From Coleophoma eucalyptorum (Eukaryota; Ascomycota; Leotiomycetes; Helotiales; Dermateaceae): a stretch of DNA of 64,000 bases. A model generated the notes under the pieces. That model made no database searches, was not told the origin of the DNA, and saw only the letters and a program-made list of their open reading frames with translations. The stretch covers positions 620,001 to 684,000 of the forward strand of contig JALRME010000016.1 in NCBI GenBank assembly GCA_026120035.1, in the 5' to 3' direction. The position numbers and the translations under genes are program-made. This document shows, piece after piece, positions 22,789 through 35,492 of this stretch (the stretch's first letter is position 1; each line of letters opens with the position of its first letter).

Positions 22789-25700
22789 CGTGAGACGTCA
22801 GGAGGGTTTACAGAGGTTGATAGGATGTTCGTTGCTAGAATCTCGGCGGCGGGGTAGTGGGGGTTTGGGTTTGGGTTTCTGCGTTCGATTTCGCGTTTGC
22901 GGGTGCGCCTGGCGGTCTTTGCTCGTGTGCCTCTGAGCAAAGCTACTCACTGGTAGCAGAATACGGACGTACGGGATAGAAATGCTCGGCCAGAAGTCAA
23001 CTATGGCTCTGCCTCTGGGTAGGTTAGGTTAGGTAAGAGGAAGAGATATGAATAAGGTCAGGTTGAAGGCGGCTTGTCGAGGCTGGCTGGGTAGGGCCGG
23101 GTCAGGTAAGGTAGTGCTGAGGTCCGGTATGGGTAGGTAGGGTAGGTGAGTGGTGCGGCCGGCGGTATCTGTTTCTGCTATCAGATCAGACTCTTTAAGG
23201 AGATTGATCGGAAAGAGCAGTCGGATGTCGATTGGCTGGCCGGGGCAGGGTGCGCTTTGCTTCGCGACTCGTCTCGTCTTGTCTCGGTGTGTATCGGTGG
23301 AGCATCAGAGTAGTGGAGGCTCGGCCTGCTGGAGGCAATGATTGATTTGCTTGACTTCAGAGCGGTGAAATCCGGATGCTGGCGGTAGGCAGGTGAAGTA
23401 AGCTGCTAAGGTGATGGAAGAGGGACTGGCAAAATCGCAGAAAAGGGCCCCAGCTTGTCAATTAACCAAGCTTACGCCCATTCCAACATAACATCGGCTT
23501 TCCTAGTTCCTTGAATGCGACAACGATGGTCAGGTCGAGTCAGTCAAGACATGACCAGACAAGACAAGAGCGAAGCAAGTGTGATTGTAGTACTGCGCCA
23601 GACGCGGCTAAAATTTCATTTCGGGAGATCTCCTCTTCAACTCAAAACCCTTTCCAACCTCTGCGTGCTCTTAACCTTTCTTCCCTCTATTTTTATTTTT
23701 CTGTTCTCTTTTTTTTTCTCGTGGTGAAGCGTCTTCTGCAAGGAGAGGCTTGTGGAGAGATGGGAAAGTGTATCGAGGTGGGACCAAGACAAAGTAACTG
23801 GACATGACGGGGACAGGACCTGCGCCATCGTTAGATGCGACGAATCATGGGCGCGTATCTCTTCAATAGCCTCCCAACCAGTCGGTGCTTATCACACACA
23901 TTACACTTCAACTTCTTCAGCTTGGACAGGAATCCCTGGGGCCTTGCATGCCGGTATATGAAGTCACAACGATTTGAATTTCTCACTTCGACAGTAGATA
24001 GGCCAATTAAGAGTTATCTTGGAAGTCATCAGTCCAAGTTCCTGGAGAGTCGGAGACAAACGGGGAGCCAAGGGAGGAGAATGGAGGTCACGAGACGGAC
24101 TCACCGTATGTCTTACACCCACTGCATCTGCTCTCACCAGGGCACTTGGCTGAATTGGCTTTGCCTCTTCACTCCCTCATTCCTGATCAGATCTCCTTGG
24201 GATCTCGGGTCTACCAGGTCTGTCATCTGCACCCGCCTGCACGTTCAGAACAGCGCTTCGTAAGCACCGGAGATCCCCACCGTCCATCGATACTTGGCTT
24301 GATTCGTCCAAACTCTCGGCGTACACAACGGCCTCATGATTCCTTAATTAGTCTTTCTTTCACAATTTAGATTGTTCTTGATTTCTAATCCCGTGGGATC
24401 TTACATGTATTGCTCGAGTCGATCGTGACCATAAGATGTGTTCTCTAACATCGAAGTGACGAAATGGCATAGACACTATGAAAGGCGCAACCGAGCCAAG
24501 CTTAGGTAAGACCATGGCTCTTCATCCTGAGTTATACTATGAAAGACTTCTGTACGCCTTGACCACAAGTCCTTACTTCATAAATACGAGGCCTCCTGCT
24601 CCAGGAATCTCAAATACGAGAGGCTTGGGTCTGTCGACGATATGACATGCTTTAAACCTCGAATTTGAGATATTCTCAGCCTTCTACTTTCCCCCGCCAT
24701 CCATAAGGGTCGCTCCGATCCATTGCAGCAGAGGCATGAGAGAGTTGAACAATAGATGATTTCGAGCTGTTGTCTCTGGTGTGCTGGAACGTCTTTGAGT
24801 AGGCCAAAACTATCCACAGTTTTGAGGATCTTGAGTGTAATGTCTGATGCCCTCCCTTAATCCTTTCCCTCAATCTTTCTTTCCAAGAGGCAACAGATTT
24901 GAGCTACTACTCCCTGCCAAGCTCGCAAAAAAGCCATGTATGTCTTGAAGAAATTATCGACCCGTAACCCTTTTTTTGCGTATATCAATCTTCGAGCAGT
25001 ACCTCCCGGGGTGCAAATGAGGATCTCCAGCGCCAATGAAATATATGTAAGGTACTAAAGCGTGTCCACTCTCGGATCTGAGGGAGCTAATGTAGCTGGC
25101 AGTTTCCAGAGAGATTAGAGGTTATATAGAGAACCAAACATCGTACAGCCAAACTGACAAATGCAGCTCGCTTGAGCCAATGTCTTGCAATGTCTGATCT
25201 TCAGTCGGCTTGTTGCAGGAAACGGTTCCACCTAAGGAATCTGACAGATGGGGAAACACGGAACAACACGCCAAAAGTGAATAAGAACTGTAAAGTGCAG
25301 CCGCAGCAAAACCTACCGGATGCAGAATCAAGCTTAACTAAAAGCAGAAGCCCATCAGAAAGCATACGCATATCAAGACCGAACTGATGACTTTCTCGGG
25401 ACAGATGCTTTGGTAGTCATCGCGCGATAGACGTAACTATTACTTCACCAATAGAACCTTGAGGGGACAGTGTATTTGTTGGCCCGCTGTGCTTGAATTC
25501 TGAAGATAGACATGATTGCTGCCGGGGAAGCTGTCGAAGGAGACCAGGTGGGCAACACTTCAGCCTTATGAACGTCAAACGCCCCACTCGCTGCGATTGG
25601 TGGAAACTGCAAGCTAGATTAACTAAGCTTCCCTTAGCGCGAGGCGGGCGGGAATCAGGGAATCAGGTACGAGCTGTCGATTGATTGACTGATTGCTTGA

Positions 25701-25865
25701 TTGCTTACTGACCCTACAACCGTACAACCTTGCAACCTTGCAACCTTGCATCGCAAGTACAGTGACAGTTCAATTCAGAAACATAAACAACACCTTTACA
25801 ACAACACCACTGCACTCTCCTAAACCTCGCTCCGAAGTTCCAGAATATCTCACTTCCAGCTTTGC
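22789..25865. other. 3-kb gap between divergent genes, no gene recognised
   Basis: Upstream region shared by the CCCH gene (-) and OXR1 (+). Open frames here (for example 23835-24263) show no recognisable product. The stretch 23010-23150 is G-rich on the plus strand, with GGTTAGGTTAGGTAAG and GGGTAGGTAGGGTAGG tracts. A T/C-rich run lies at 23690-23725. Near OXR1 there are small tandem repeats. It may hold long 5' UTRs or a non-coding RNA. Confidence 0.45.
25725..25748. repeat. three tandem copies of CAACCTTG
   Basis: Perfect 8-bp repeat directly upstream of OXR1, next to a degenerate GATTGATTGACTGATTGC run at about 25680-25705. Seen directly. Confidence 0.9.
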
Positions 25866-26993
25866 ATGCACCAAAACGTCTCTCGAAAAATGCCTAACCC
25901 AGGCTTCCACGAGAACGCTGCTACGTCATCCTCAGCAGAGTCGACGCCCGCATTGTCCTCCTCATACTATATACCATCTGCCATCTCACACTCAGTGACG
26001 GGGCTACTTCGACGCTTTTCCACCGAGCCGTCCCATTCCTCTTCCACCAAAGCCTCACCACTCCATTCGCCTACATTTCCCAACGATGGCGTCTACGTTC
26101 CACGACGGACGGCATCCCCGTTTCAACCCCCGCCCCTCTACCCGATTTCGCTGAAGGGTTACCAGTCTGACACTCCAGAGTCCGCTCACCTGCTAAGTAG
26201 GACCTTGGCCGAGGAAATCAGGTTACTGGTGCCCCCGCGGTTGCAGTTGTGTGAGGAGTGGAACTTGCTGTACAGCCTGGACCAGGACGGCGTGAGTTTA
26301 GCGACCTTATATAAGAAATGTGACGAGATGAGGGGTCTGCGGAATGGGTTTGTGCTTGTAGTGAAAGATGGAGAAGGAGGTGTAAGTCCTTGTCTTCTCA
26401 GAGATTGTGAATCGGACATTTGAACTGATCGCGTGAGGATTCCACAGTTATTCGGAGCCTACCTCACGGAACCACCACATCCATCGCCACATTATTTCGG
26501 CACCGGTGAATGTTTCCTCTGGCGTGCAGCAATCCTCAAGCCCTCTGCCATGATGCAAAATCTCCCGCCGCCCCCCTTAGCAGATACGACGCAAGCACAA
26601 CGCACAACTACTCTCGGAACGACAAGCTCCCCGTCGCCCCTCTCGCCCCTCTCCCCAACCACCAACACCTACTCAAATCCCTACGCACCCTCCAATCCGT
26701 CCCTCCTCTCTCCCCAGACACCAAACTTCGCCTCAGGGACGTCAACACCAGAGCGACTCCGCTTCAAAGCCTTCCCCTATTCTGGCGTCAACGACTACCT
26801 CATGCTCTGCGAGACAGGGTTCCTGAGCATTGGCGGTGGTGACGGGAAGTATGGTTTATGGCTCGATGACTCATTTGAGAAGGGGATCAGTAGTCATTGT
26901 CTGACGTTCGGAAACGAACCACTTAGTGAGGAGGGTGAAAAGTTTGGCGTTATTGGCGTTGAGATGTGGAGTATTGGGAATCTGAGAGAGTAA
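25866..26993 (+). CDS. OXR1: oxidation resistance protein 1 (TLDc domain)
   Basis: Two exons, 25866-26381 and 26448-26993, with a 66-nt intron, 353 residues. TLDc proteins protect against oxidative stress; yeast Oxr1 also binds and disassembles the V-ATPase. The first 90 residues are Ser/Pro-rich and disordered. The TLDc domain then follows: LAEEIRLLVPPRLQLCEEWN, SLDQDGVSLATLYKKC, FVLVVKDGEGG, LFGAYLTEPPHPSPHYFGTG, ECFLWRA, then a species-variable Pro/Ser/Thr insertion of about 80 residues, and the end NDYLMLCETGFLSIGGGDGKYGL, cut here at the glycine-rich core, with a C-terminal GVEMWSIG. The insertion splits the domain, as is common in fungal OXR1. A second ATG eight codons in (25890) may be the true start. 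Confidence 0.9.
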
Positions 26994-27597
26994 GTCCGTG
27001 ACAGAGTGAGTCAAAGCTTGGTATTGGATCTGCGGTGCGAAACGAAATGTGTGTGCCATGTATTGCTGGGCAAACGCAATGGTATATGATAAGCGTATAG
27101 AGAAAACATGAAGCAACCTCACAATGTTCGTAAATTGAACTGGAACTGGGCGGCATAGGATGGCATGGGCTGGGAAATCTTTTGTGTTTTGTGTTTTGTG
27201 TTTTGCTTTTCCAAGTCCTCCCTCTCTCTCTCTAGGTGTTATATATTGGCGGCGACTGTACCCTACCTTACACATTGATACCAATTTCAGATTTAATGTC
27301 CCCTCAAACTTTCAAATTCTTTTTCGAGCCAGCCTTTATTAGATACCTCGACTTACCTTACTTGCTGCACAAAACCTGTGCGTATATTACATAGTGTTTT
27401 GAGGATGGAGGAAGGTCACAATCCTCTGCCTTTCGACCATGAAAACCTGATATCTATAGATGAAGTAAATGCGGATTACATACCCACCAAGTCCAGAGAC
27501 TTCTGTGGCCTATTCCTGACACGCTCACCATTCACATGCACTCATAGCCACTCTCTCACACCCTTCTCCCAAATGATGCTGTTATCCCCTTGCTCCC
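26994..27597. other. convergent 3' region with short repeats
   Basis: About 0.6 kb between the ends of OXR1 (+) and CHL1 (-). Contains a TTTTGTG triple repeat near 27180-27205 followed by a CT dinucleotide run. No gene recognised. Confidence 0.55.
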
Positions 27598-30455
27598 TTA
27601 ACATCCCTTTTTTCCCCTGAAAAATCCACCCAGATTCGACATCAGCATTCCAAATCCCCTCTCAGAACCCTCGATCAACCCTTCATTTTCTTTGATCCAA
27701 TTCGGTAACTTATCCAATATGTTTCTCTTCCCATACCTCTTATCCACCAATACAATAGCCGCATAATCATTCTTATGCCGGATCGCTCTTCCTACACTCT
27801 GGTTAACTGCCCTCATACATGCATTCTCGTAAAAGTCGCGTGCCGAGGCGCGTGCTTCCCTTTCTCTGTCTGCTTTGTTTGCAGTAGAAGTAGAGACGGA
27901 GGAAGAATTCAGATATGAGGATTCGATATAGGAGAGTTTAGATTTCCATTCCGCGGAGTTAGCATTGGGGAATGGCAAGCCTATGATGACGACACAGCGC
28001 CCGAGGCGGTCAGAAAAGTTGATGCCCTCAGACATCTTACCGCCGACGACACTGAGCAGTAATCCACCCCGGCCAGCATCAATTGCTTGTGCATACTCTA
28101 CGAGCACGGATTCTGTGGTTGTTTCTTTGGATTCTTGGAACAGTGCCTTCTTGGTACGGAGGCGTGAGAGGATAGATTCCTGACCCGGAGGGAGAGAGAT
28201 AGACCAACGAGTGATAATGTTAGAAAGGTAAGCATAGGAAGGGAAGAAGACTACTACGCCATCGGGTACGATGGTGCAGATATTTAAAAGGGCACGGCCT
28301 AAATCGTCGATCATTCCTGCGTCGTTACGTCTATTGTAGGTGAACTCAAAATCAGTGCCACCTGGTCCTTTGGCTAGATTCCAGGCGAGTAGATTAGTGG
28401 AGGGGATTACGTGACCGCAGCTCAATGTGGTGATCTTGGTTGGTGGTAGATATGGAAAGAGATGCGAGGTATAGTCGCTCATGGGCGACATTGTACCTCC
28501 TGCTAGCACTACTGCCCTTGCCTCTGTGACGATCTCCTGAAATGAGGGCGATGGGTCCAGGAGTTGAAATTTTAGACTTATTGACTCTGAAGTTTTGTTG
28601 TAAAATAGTTGACCTTCTGAAGATGGATGGGTTAGGGCTGTAAGTAGCGAGGATATATGGTGGAGGACTGGCGATGTTGAGTCCATGGCAGTTGTGGATT
28701 GGGTTTTTGGGTTCGTACTGGTGATATGCAGTGCATAGGACTCAACTTTCCGAGCGAGCTTGCTCTCTTGGAGGTATTTGACTAGCTTGAAAAGATTAAT
28801 CTGATCAACGCCCTTGCCAGCAAGTAGGTCCTTTTCGCTGACTGTTCCATCCGAATTCTATGAACAGATTAGAAAGTAGCTAAACTAGGGGATGCTCGGC
28901 TTACTGCTTCAAGAGCTTTTGCTTCCAAGTATCCAGATAGAGAATCAATGAGTCTCACTACTTGGGCAATGTAGACCCGATTTTTTCCTTTCAGCTTATT
29001 TCTAAATTTCTGCAGATATCCTCCAAGTTGAGACCTTGCCTTTTTTATCTGCAATAAACTTATCTCAATGCCGTGTATGCCGGAAATTGCATCCATCAGA
29101 TTATGTGCTTCGTCAATGATCACCACGTGCCCTTTCAGGCTTAATCCTAGAGCTTCTCGGGCGCTTTTCTGCAGCAGTAACGGATAGGGCAAAGTGACTA
29201 TCTCTGCTGGCTTTATTGCAGCTCTTGATGCGTAGTACGGACATATTCCGATCTCCTTCCCCAAAGCACCCATATCTTCAATGTCTCGTATCGTTGCTAA
29301 AGCATGGTCGCGAAAAGTATTGACAAGACTTTGATTCTCCTGATTGGGCAAAAAAGAGCATTTTTGTTCTTTGGCTGTGCTTGGTTGCTGCAACTCCTGA
29401 CATCGTTCATTTATGGAAGATACAGAATTTAGTTTCCTTACTGCTGGGTTTATGCAGAGGTTCCTCCGAGAACCAAGCGTAATATGTTTGATATCTTCAG
29501 GCTCAGATTCAAGTCCACTTTTTAGATCTTCGGGCGGTATTGCGGAAGGAAACTTAGTCCGACCGAGTTCGCCAATAAATTGCGTAAGTTGAGAATGTGT
29601 CCTTGAGCAGAAGAAAATCTGGGATTATTAGAGCGACCCTGCTTCGGTTCAGTGAGACTGACCTTAGTTTCCTCCTCCACTTCGGCCTCCTCCTCTTTGA
29701 GTGCTCCCCTTATCATCCCCAGCTTCTCCATCAATGCTAATGTGGCAGATGATAACCCATTGGCCGAGATATTTGATTGCTCGCCATCGCTGTCATAGTC
29801 CTCCAGCATAAATTGATCCTCGTCATCATTGAAGGAGTTTTTCTTGACATCAACCTTCCTCCGTTTCTGTATAGATGCGCCATTAAGATATCGTTCATGC
29901 TGAGCCTTCTCCTTAGCGCGAATCTTGGCCAATCTTGACTCCATTTCTTCGCGGTCACGAAGAAGCTCTTTCCTCTTCCTAGCCCTCATCTGCTCCACAA
30001 TCCATGCTGGCTCGTCTGACACTGATTTGTATCAGCTAGGGCCTGTAACCAAGCTCAGAGTGCCTTACCATCTTCGCCCCAATCCAGACCTTGTTCGAAA
30101 GCCTTTCCCTTGTGGTCTCGCAACCATGTGAGGGAAGCACAAATGAGACTTAAAGACTTACCCTACAAGCAGGTTAGCATCTGAAATGCATGCTAACCCC
30201 TTGTATATGAAGAAGAAAAGACCGAGGTCAAAGAGAACCCAAGCCTAAGATGGTGGGACAAAACAAAGGCTGGCTTACCGTTCCCGTTGGGCTCTCGAGG
30301 ATGCCTACATTACCCTCTTCAAGGACTTGATAGACAGTTTCCATAAAGGTTTCCTGGATCGCATACGGCGTATATGGATGGTGGAAATTCTTTTTGGGCT
30401 CCATCACATGATGCTCAACGTCTAGGTCAGCTTGAGATTGGCCTGATTGCGGCAT
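27598..30455 (-). CDS. CHL1: ATP-dependent DNA helicase CHL1 (DDX11/FANCJ type)
   Basis: Five exons, 30279-30455, 30069-30162, 29663-30021, 28905-29618 and 27598-28857, give 867 residues (yeast Chl1 861). CHL1 is an XPD-like iron-sulfur 5'-3' helicase needed for sister-chromatid cohesion and replication-fork stability. Visible: Q-motif region (YTPYAIQETFMETVY), Walker A SPTGTGKS near residue 60 (split by intron 1), the FCSRTHSQL motif, four spaced cysteines in the iron-sulfur region (NLCINPA, ERCQEL, QKCSFL, GICPYYASR), the DEAH box in VVIIDEAHNLMD near 379, the GGTMSPMSDY motif, GGKMSEGINFSDRLGR, and motif VI QSVGRAIRHKNDYA. All catalytic motifs are intact. Intron 1 is 116 nt; the others are 47-52 nt. 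Confidence 0.95.
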
Positions 30456-31435
30456 GACGTTGAATTTGTCTTCAGAGCTCTTCTCCGCAAAATAAGTTTA
30501 GCTGTATCAATAAAGTTTAGACGCGAAAATAATAGCGGCGGGAGTCCGATGTTTAAGAATGCTAAAGGATGCGTAGGCTAATCTGAGCAGAAACGACGTT
30601 TTCGTCGGGATCCAGCCTTGCAAGGTCAGCCTCGTGCTCTGGAAGCCAACCTTAAGTCTTAATCCTCCGAGAAGCTTTCAACATTGGACAATGGCAAGAC
30701 CTGAGAGCATCCAGAACAGATGATCGTCCTCGCATTCAACACGACGCGATTGCTCAATCCAGACACTGCACATTCTAGCCCACTCGTGCATCAATGGTCT
30801 CGTCGATCAAAGCTTGTACTATTTCGCCATAGCAAGGCATACACGAATCACGAATCACGACAGCGGCCTCCCTAGCAACTCGGACGTTGTGCTTGGACAG
30901 AATGCCATGTTCATTTGGAGAATGCAAGAATAAAGGGGTTTCGGTTGCTCGTATTTCGATCGTTTCCTGGATGTCACCAGCAAGACGCGTGTTTGCCAGA
31001 CCCGGTTGGGCAATAGGTCATTTCGCAGTGTGGAACTGACGACTGGACAGATTGATTGCTGCCCACAAATTTACTCAGCCGCGTTGCTATTTTGAAGCTC
31101 TGCACACCTGTGCCATGGAACAGCTCAGGCCCGCCAGTGCCGTGAATGGACTTAAGAACTAATCGCTTGCTTGAAACATGGGAGAGAGCCAGAGAGAAGG
31201 AAAAGTGTGACGTTGGCACTGTTGTGGTTTTTCTGGTACCTCCACACTCCTTTTTTCAACTTAACATCTTCGAGTTCATCCTAAGTTTTATTTCTTTCCT
31301 TCTTTCCTTTCATCCTTCTTTTTTTCTGGAACAAAGTTCGTTCATTCCTTCCCACTGTCGCTCAACCGCTTCCGTCGTTTGCCCCCGCAATGCGAAACTG
31401 AGCACCTAAACCGTCCCTACTACTACACCAATAGT
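30456..31435. promoter_or_regulatory. divergent upstream region of CHL1 and SKT5
   Basis: Just under 1 kb. A long pyrimidine tract (about 31254-31330, mostly T and C) lies 100-180 bp upstream of the SKT5 start, typical of ascomycete promoters. No other gene is recognised. Confidence 0.4.
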
Positions 31436-34400
31436 ATGGCCTATCACAGCCATCCTCCTCGCGCACCGACGGCGCAGCAACACCAGCAAGATGGATATGC
31501 GCGCCACTACGCAAATCCCACGAGAGCGGCAACCTTTCCTACCCCTCTACCTCCTCGCGCGGTAGCAAGCAGCCAAGCCTTCCATTCCACTTCGCTACAG
31601 CGACAGCCGACACTGCCTGTCATCGAGCAATCAGGTTAGTACAGTTGCACAAACAGTACGCATGAGGCAGTGACGCTTGACCCTGGACGCTCTACAGCCA
31701 CCGCCCCCAGATTCGCGAATCCTTCAGCTCAGGGACAATCAAACCCCCGAAACGCACAGAAAAGACCTCCATATCCACATGCCAGAGCTAGGTCTATGCG
31801 AGCTGCAAAGTTGCTTTAGATCTCAGGGGCTGTTCCAAGCTACCTCTGTCGTACAAGACCGCGACTTCTGGCATTCACTGCACCTTCAAATCGCAGATTT
31901 CTTTCCTTTCTTGCTTTTTTGCGACACACCTTCTCTACATCCTCCTTGGCAGATCCCGTTACTGATGCAATACCTGCCGTAGATCAACGCCCCTACGTCA
32001 GCCGTCAGCAATTTCCCGGGCATCAGCCAGCAACCCCTCAATACAACAACATGAGCAGCCACGAGTATCAGAAACCCCAGTTGGGGGCAACTTTCTATCC
32101 TGGAGGTTTTGATGATTTTCAGATGCCGGAACTTGTATCTCCGTCTCCCCAGAGGTATGTAAGCTCGTACGTCGAGAGCAAGTCTTTTCGGATCCGAACG
32201 TCCAGAGTATTAATACCAGGGAATTTAGGATAATGCCAGAGGTTCCGTCGAATATGCAGGAGAGTCTTGCCCACTTAGAACTTGAAGCACGAAATCCGCA
32301 GAGTCGGGTTTCATCAACTTCCTCCTACTTTTCGCAATCCACCCTCGAGCCAGCGCCTTTACAGCCTCGGGGAGGCTCGCCAGCAAATATGGGAGCAACC
32401 GGACCACAGTATACAGCGAGCTATGACCACACAAATGCTTCAGCTTATCAAAACCTCAACGGGATTTCGAAGCAGTATGTAATTCCGCAACATCCTCCAG
32501 AATCGCCCAACTTCTCTCCATTTCCGAAGCCTCGAGATGCCGGCCCAAATGTTCCACTTTCTGATGACGACAAAGAGGAGGTTTTGGAAAGAGCCAGATC
32601 ACTGGTCTTAAAGTCAAACGACCCGGAGATGCAATTGGCATGGGCGCAAGATGCCCTGGCGTGGGTGGAGGTTGCAAATCAGAATCACCTTCGACTCGCG
32701 GAGTCGGAGCAATCGACTAGATCTGTTACACCAAAAGTTGAGCACCAACTGCGAGTAGACGCTATCAATATTGTCGTATTTCTAGCTGAGCAGCAACACC
32801 CAAGGGCAGAATTCATCAAGTCAATGTGGTTGGAATTTGGCAAATTTGGTTACAGAGTGGACAAAAAGGAGGCATTCTTGGGGTATCGACGAGCTGCAGA
32901 TAAAGGTTACGCACGAGCCGAATACCGTATTGGCATGCAATACGAGAGTACGAATGATCCTCTGAAAGCGATCAAGCACTATAACATTGGAGTATCAATG
33001 AAAGATTCCGCCTCGAGTTACAGACTTGGAATGATGAAGTTGCTTGGCCAGCATAATCAGCCTCAAGACTATGAGGAAGGGCTGCGGCTCATACGATTTG
33101 CTGCGGATACTGCAGATGAGAATGCTCCGCAAGGTGCGTATGTTTATGGGATGCTGCTTGCAAGAGAGCTTCCTAATATTACAATTCCGGATACCTACCT
33201 ACCGTTTGATACGAATGGTGCAAAACTGTACATTGAAAAGGCCGCATACCTCGGGTTTGCAAAGGCTCAAACCAAAATGGGACAGGCATATGAGCTATGC
33301 CAATTAGGATGCGATTTCGATGCTGCACTATCCTTACATTACAATGCTCTAGCAGCTCGTCAGGGAGAACCAGAAGCAGATATGGCCATCAGCAAGTGGT
33401 TTTTGTGCGGACAAGAAGGAATCTTTGAAAAGAACGAGGAGTTAGCGTTCACCTATGCAAAGAGAGCAGCACAAGCAAAGATGTCCACGGCCGAATTCGC
33501 CATGGGTTATTTTTACGAAATCGGCATGTACGTGAAGCCAGACTTGCAGGAGGCGCAGCTATGGTATAAAAAAGCATCCGATCATGGCAACAAAGATGCG
33601 CTTGGAAGAATTGACAGTATTTCACGAAACAAGGCGCTATCGAAATCTGACCATGAGCAAATTGCCATTTCAAGAATCAAATCAACACATGGCTCAATGC
33701 GTGGGAAAAGGCCGGATCGCCTAAAGCAACGAAATGCTCCTATGGCATCTATGTCGGAAGAGAGAGTAGATATGCCACCTGATCACAGGGACTCTTACGT
33801 ACGGCCACAGAGCGCTGCTCCGCCTGTGCAGAGGCCAGTTTCTGTCGCACCATATCCCGAGAATGATATGGCTCATCCACATAGTGCTGGACATGCTCCT
33901 CTTTCACCATACTATAAACCCAATTTGCGATCTTCTTCGGCTATTGGGCCTCCTATGGCGGATCGCCCATCATCTGCGTTTGGGATTCGTCCTCTTGCTC
34001 ACTCTAACACAACTCCTTATCCTCCTAACACTCTCCATCCGACAGAACAACCAATGCGTCCATCAACTAGTCAAGGCAATATGCCTTTACCAGCAGGTAG
34101 AGGGATGCCTGGAGCCAACCGTGTTCCGTCTCCTAATTGGGAACCACAGATGCCAGGAAACTTTGTGCAGACACCATCCAGAACACCCGTCGCCAGCAAT
34201 CCAACTCTTCCGCCACCATCTGGAGGAAGGCTCCAGAAGCAGCCACCAGGAAACATGATGAAGCCACAGCCGCCAAAGCCAGGCTACGGTGCAGAAGTGA
34301 CATCACGCAAACCTGTGCCTGGACATGCGCCTGCTCCACCACAAATTAACCCTGTTCCTTACGACGGTAGAGCCAGTGCTACTTCGAACGGTCAGCGCCC

Positions 34401-34733
34401 AGACAGAGTTGATTCTGCACCTGTTCCATCTGTACAGCTGCAAAGTCCACCGCCTCGATTCGACAGCGCTCAAAGCTACAGATCTGAACCGAGCAGGGCT
34501 AGTCAGAGACCTGCACAGCACACAATGTCGAGCCAGGACCCAAGAGCAAGCACCATGAGCAGTGCTACTACCACTACCACTACGAGCACAGCTAGCAAAG
34601 CCAGCAAAGGCCCTAGTACGTTTGAAGAAATGGGCATCCCAGCACAAAAGACAGAGGGAGACTGTGTAAGTCAAACATGGCACTTTTTTTAAAGGATTTT
34701 CAGCTGACCCCTTCCCTGTAGATTGTTATGTAA
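31436..34733 (+). CDS. SKT5: chitin synthase activator SKT5/CHS4 (Sel1 repeats, CAAX box)
   Basis: Model: exons 31436-31634, 31953-32154, 32229-34665 and 34722-34733, 949 residues. SKT5 binds and activates chitin synthase 3 and links it to the septin neck. The N-terminus is Pro/Gln-rich. Six or seven Sel1-type repeats span about residues 300-560 (AFLGYRRAADKGYARAEYRIG, shortened; GAKLYIEKAAYLGFAKAQTKMG, shortened; AQLWYKKASDHGNKDALG). A long disordered Pro/Ser tail follows. The last intron (34666-34721) joins the final Cys to Ile-Val-Met-stop, giving a C-terminal CIVM farnesylation box like that of yeast Chs4. The 318-nt intron at 31635-31952 contains a coding-like stretch (31698-31791) that I could not join in phase, so the N-terminal 100 residues are uncertain. 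Confidence 0.9.
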
Positions 34734-35492
34734 TGATTTATGAATACGGCAGATGATTTTTAGACACTCTTCTGGGTTTGAACAGGATGTAAGATTCCTC
34801 TCACTATAATGAGCTTAGCATTTTGGTAGCGATGAGCGCATAGTTCGAGCGGTGACATTGCATATATGTGCTTGGCGTTTTTATTGACTTAATGGGTAAA
34901 AAAAAAAAAAGAAAGCTCATCAAAATTAATACCAATTCTTAGTAGAAATGATACCCCGTTTCAATTTCTATGTTTCTATCTTTCCTCTTGATCTCACGGT
35001 GCTTATGTCGCTGTCTTGCTTGAAATTATTGAGTGTATGATCTTGTTTGGAAAATTAGTGAGATCCACCAATTCTTCAGTGCAGACAAGTTAGGGCTGAG
35101 AAAGCAATTGAAGTGCTCGCATGCAGTCATGCATACCAGTGGTGTTGACTGCTATGCTTGTTTTCCGTGTCTCGGGTGACCTTGTTTGATACTGCTTTAC
35201 GCAAACCTCAATCTTCGAAAGATATTCCAAGCTACACCATTTTCTTCCACACTTGACATCATCACACTTTGAATAATATACCGCTACATCATCTCACGTC
35301 ATAACATCTTATATTAGTTCAATAATACGAGCATCTCTTTACCCTCCACCCTTTTACATTCTCAGATTGAGATTCTTACTCCAATCTCTCACGCGGTGGG
35401 AGAGGTGCGGGTTTTCCACGAAGCAATATCCTCGTCTCTCTACGTATCACGCCTTTGAACGCTGGGCCAGCCAACTCCCAGGAGTCCTCGCT
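34734..35492. other. intergenic region, no gene recognised
   Basis: Spacer between SKT5 and HOP2, AT-rich, with an A13 run at 34898-34910. The HOP2 frame is open upstream to 35367 but has no ATG before 35493. Confidence 0.55.

Noticed and set aside
23010..23040. TTAGG-like tandem tract that resembles a telomere repeat
   Set aside because: Only three imperfect copies, not the fungal TTAGGG unit, and flanked by ordinary genes. It is a G-rich promoter-type tract, not an interstitial telomere.
26510..26842. 110-codon plus-strand frame inside OXR1
   Set aside because: Alternative frame of the Pro/Ser-rich OXR1 insertion; the TLDc frame is supported on both sides.
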